A stretch of DNA of 64,000 nucleotides from positions 1 to 64,000 of the forward strand of contig NZ_MUNY01000049.1 of NCBI RefSeq assembly GCF_002002735.1, written 5' to 3'. Each line of letters begins with the position of its first letter. Position 1 is the stretch's first letter. Position numbers and translations under genes: made by a program. The notes under the pieces are model-generated. The model was not told the origin of the DNA and searched no databases. It saw only the letters and a program-made list of their open reading frames with translations. Positions 61,915 through 64,000 of the stretch are shown here, in pieces. This DNA comes from Algoriphagus sp. A40. GTDB taxonomy: Bacteria > Bacteroidota > Bacteroidia > Cytophagales > Cyclobacteriaceae.

Positions 61915-62886
61915 TTAACCCTTTTGGATTTCTTCTCCAAAAATTTCTTTTACAACCCAACCTTTGCCCCATTCTTCCATTTCTTTCTCGGTCCAGAGTT
62001 CGGGGAAAAAGATCACTTTTTGGAAGCGTGGAGGAAGGTATTTTTGCCAGTTGGTACCACCGGTAGCAGCGATATCGTGCGGGTCTTTTTGCAGATAGCG
62101 TACGGCAGACTTGTAATGTGCCAAAGGCCAGAAGACATTGGCTTTCAGATCAAAACTCCTCATCAGGTCTTTCAAGGCTTCAGATCCGTTTTCCAGATCC
62201 ATGTATTTTTGCCAAAGGTTTTTGCGGCGATAGGATTCGATGAGTTCGATGAGTTTTTTTCCGTATTTCTCCTCAAAATTTTTGAGTGTCAAGGTCTTCT
62301 CACCGGTTGCCAATTCAATTGCGCCATGCTGCCAATACAGGTTTTCAAACAAGTCATCCCCTGGACTGTGGTAGTCAAATTCCGCTCTTTTGCTCAGGTA
62401 AATCAGATGGAAAGCATCAGTTGCCATCAATTCGATTTCACGAAACTGTGCACTTTGAAAACCAGAAGAAGGCAAAAGTGACATCCGAAACTTGAGAAAT
62501 TGGTCCTTTTCCATGCCTTTCCACATCATGGCAAATGAACTGATCAAGTGGTCAAAGTACATCAGAATCCGCTCCAATCTAGCTTTGAAAAAAGTCTCCG
62601 AAAGCGGATTTTCATCTGCAATCTGCTCCATTTCGGATATGATCAGCTTAAAGTACAACTCAGTGATCTGATGGTAAATAATGAAAATCTTCTCGTCCTT
62701 GAAGCTGGTTTTGGGTTGCTGCAGAGATAGCAGAACATCAAGATTGATGTAATCCCAATAAGTGAGGTAATCTGCATAAAGCAAGCCCTCCAGATAGGAA
62801 AGTAAATCCTGTCCCGAAGACCTGAATTTCTCTTCCAACTGATGGATTTTCTCTAGGATCTTGGGATCAAACTGGGATTCGTGCAT
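61915..62886 (-). CDS. Tryptophan 2,3-dioxygenase-family protein
   Basis: 323 residues. Marks of the family are LTYWDYINLDVLLSLQQP, FIIYHQITELYFKLIISE, LLPSSGFQSAQFREIELM and the heme/substrate-binding LAHYKSAVRYLQKDP. It opens the indole ring of tryptophan with oxygen to give N-formylkynurenine. The gene diverges from an acyl-CoA dehydrogenase gene; if that is glutaryl-CoA dehydrogenase, both belong to tryptophan/lysine breakdown. The next gene downstream (LytTR regulator) may be in the same unit. Confidence 0.88.
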   Translation of the reverse strand: MHESQFDPKILEKIHQLEEKFRSSGQDLLSYLEGLLYADYLTYWDYINLDVLLSLQQPKTSFKDEKIFIIYHQITELYFKLIISEMEQIADENPLSETFFKARLERILMYFDHLISSFAMMWKGMEKDQFLKFRMSLLPSSGFQSAQFREIELMATDAFHLIYLSKRAEFDYHSPGDDLFENLYWQHGAIELATGEKTLTLKNFEEKYGKKLIELIESYRRKNLWQKYMDLENGSEALKDLMRSFDLKANVFWPLAHYKSAVRYLQKDPHDIAATGGTNWQKYLPPRFQKVIFFPELWTEKEMEEWGKGWVVKEIFGEEIQKG

Positions 62887-63002
62887 GGGGATTATTTAGT
62901 CAAAAAGGTAGTTTTTTCAGTGCCTTTCTCCTTAATTTCGGATCAGCTTTGCTTAGCTACGCGGCAAAAATGACTGATTCCCAAAAATAAACCAAATATA
63001 AC

Positions 63003-64000
63003 ATGGAGGCTGTTGAAATCCAGAAATCCCTAAAGCAGGATCTTTTTGAAGGGGTTGATTTTCTTGATCTGGACGATTTGCTCACGGAAGAGCAGAAACT
63101 GATACGATCATCTATCCGGGATTTTGTCAAAAAAGAAATCTCTCCTTACATCGAAGATTGGGCCCAAAAGGCACATTTCCCTTACGAAATCGTCAAAAAA
63201 TTCGGAGATGTCGGCGCATTTGGCCCACAGCTTCCGGTTGAATATGGCTGCGGAGGACTGGATTACATCTCTTACGGCTTGATCATGCAGGAAATCGAGC
63301 GGGGTGATTCCGGCATGAGATCTACCGCATCTGTGCAGGGTTCACTCGTGATGTATCCGATTTATAAATTCGGTACCGAAGCCCAAAGGCAAAAATACCT
63401 TCCCAAATTGGCTTCAGGCGAATACTTGGGCTGCTTTGGTCTGACAGAACCGGATCACGGTTCAAACCCTAGTGGGATGGTTACCAACTTCAAGGATATG
63501 GGCGACCACTACCTGCTCAACGGCGCCAAAATGTGGATTTCAAACTCTCCAAAAGCAGACATAGCAGTAGTTTGGGCCAAAAATGAAGAAGGCAGAATCC
63601 ACGGATTGATCGTGGAGCGAGGCATGGAAGGTTTTTCTACCCCTGAAACTCACGGTAAATGGTCTCTTCGGGCTTCCTGCACCGGTGAGTTGGTTTTTGA
63701 CAATGTGAAAGTGCCAAAAGAAAACCTTCTTCCGGGAAAGTCCGGTCTTGGAGCACCGATGATGTGCTTGGATTCAGCGAGGTTTGGAATTGCTTGGGGA
63801 GCAATCGGTGCCGCAATGGACTGCTATGAGTCTGCCAGAAGATATGCTGCTGAACGGATCCAGTTTGGGAAACCGATCGCTGGATTCCAGCTTACACAAA
63901 AGAAGTTGGCGGAAATGCTTACCGAAATCACCAAGGCGCAGCTTTTGGCCTGGAAAGTCGGGAAGATGATGAAAGAGGGAAAAGCCAAAACTGTACATAT
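63003..64000 (+). CDS. Acyl-CoA dehydrogenase, glutaryl-CoA type (3' end outside window)
   Basis: The first 332 residues of an acyl-CoA dehydrogenase. It starts MEAVEIQKSLKQ and has the N-terminal helical domain (LTEEQKLIRSSIRDFVKKEI), the middle domain with GCFGLTEPDHGSNPSGM and the FAD/substrate WISNSPKADI, and the C-terminal domain with RIQFGKPIAGFQL. The pattern TEPDHGSNPSGM with RSTASVQGSLVM fits glutaryl-CoA dehydrogenase, which converts glutaryl-CoA to crotonyl-CoA. The catalytic Glu lies beyond the window. It diverges from the tryptophan dioxygenase gene over 116 bp. Confidence 0.85.
   Translation, partial: MEAVEIQKSLKQDLFEGVDFLDLDDLLTEEQKLIRSSIRDFVKKEISPYIEDWAQKAHFPYEIVKKFGDVGAFGPQLPVEYGCGGLDYISYGLIMQEIERGDSGMRSTASVQGSLVMYPIYKFGTEAQRQKYLPKLASGEYLGCFGLTEPDHGSNPSGMVTNFKDMGDHYLLNGAKMWISNSPKADIAVVWAKNEEGRIHGLIVERGMEGFSTPETHGKWSLRASCTGELVFDNVKVPKENLLPGKSGLGAPMMCLDSARFGIAWGAIGAAMDCYESARRYAAERIQFGKPIAGFQLTQKKLAEMLTEITKAQLLAWKVGKMMKEGKAKTVH

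Overview
The window reads as a chromosomal stretch of a member of the Bacteroidota, most likely the Cyclobacteriaceae (Algoriphagus-like); the family-level call is inference. Supporting signs are a histidine kinase with a large sensor propeller and Y_Y_Y domain, a small histone H1-like protein, PKD and carboxypeptidase-regulatory surface proteins, promoter-like TTTG/TAnnTTTG pairs, few obvious Shine-Dalgarno sequences, and moderate GC with AT-rich islands. There is no phage, no insertion sequence and no CRISPR array. I recognise no tRNA or rRNA. Genes are cut by both edges.

Layout: 0-1 kb holds the end of an AT-rich unknown gene that runs into a mosaic of short palindromic repeats. 1-8 kb has an S41 peptidase, a two-component pair (kinase plus LuxR-type regulator), a tiny secreted peptide, an ECF sigma factor and a lone receiver protein. 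8-18 kb has a PKD/beta-helix lipoprotein, rfbA, a conserved unknown gene, a GT1 glycosyltransferase, a GH32 fructan hydrolase lipoprotein and a sodium-coupled NSS transporter with its mini-subunit. 18-21 kb is a ferredoxin-like/KefF-like/KefC-like potassium efflux cluster. 21-27.3 kb is a TetR-controlled RND efflux operon that ends in a small acyl-carrier-protein-like gene lacking the carrier serine.

27.6-49.3 kb is mixed housekeeping: a multi-PAS kinase, a CAP protein, an MBL-fold hydrolase, an accC-DUF1015-maf operon, an alpha-oxoamine synthase (sphingolipid or sulfonolipid backbone type) followed by a histone H1-like gene, an M1 peptidase divergent from a sortilin/BNR protein, TetR and Nudix-type regulators, a toxin-antitoxin pair with an odd toxin start, an APC permease, TspO, DinB, an N-acetylmuramidase and a DEAD-box helicase. 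49.4-62 kb carries mostly secreted enzymes (gamma-glutamyltransferase, DUF922 protease, calcineurin-like phosphoesterase, M19 dipeptidase, serine hydrolase). Between them lie an AT-rich accessory gene and a probable methyltransferase remnant. The right edge has a divergent tryptophan dioxygenase and glutaryl-CoA dehydrogenase pair.

The most unusual signal is a class of intergenic arrays phased exactly every 7 bp but with a different 7-mer at each locus. They abut start codons (57154-57258, 50729-50787) or begin 2 nt after stop codons (52659-52686, 59106-59140). Other leads are a repeated TCACAT-N4-ATGTGA palindrome around the two-component genes, twin TetR operators bracketing the efflux regulator, and repeat-derived codons forming a protein C-terminus.
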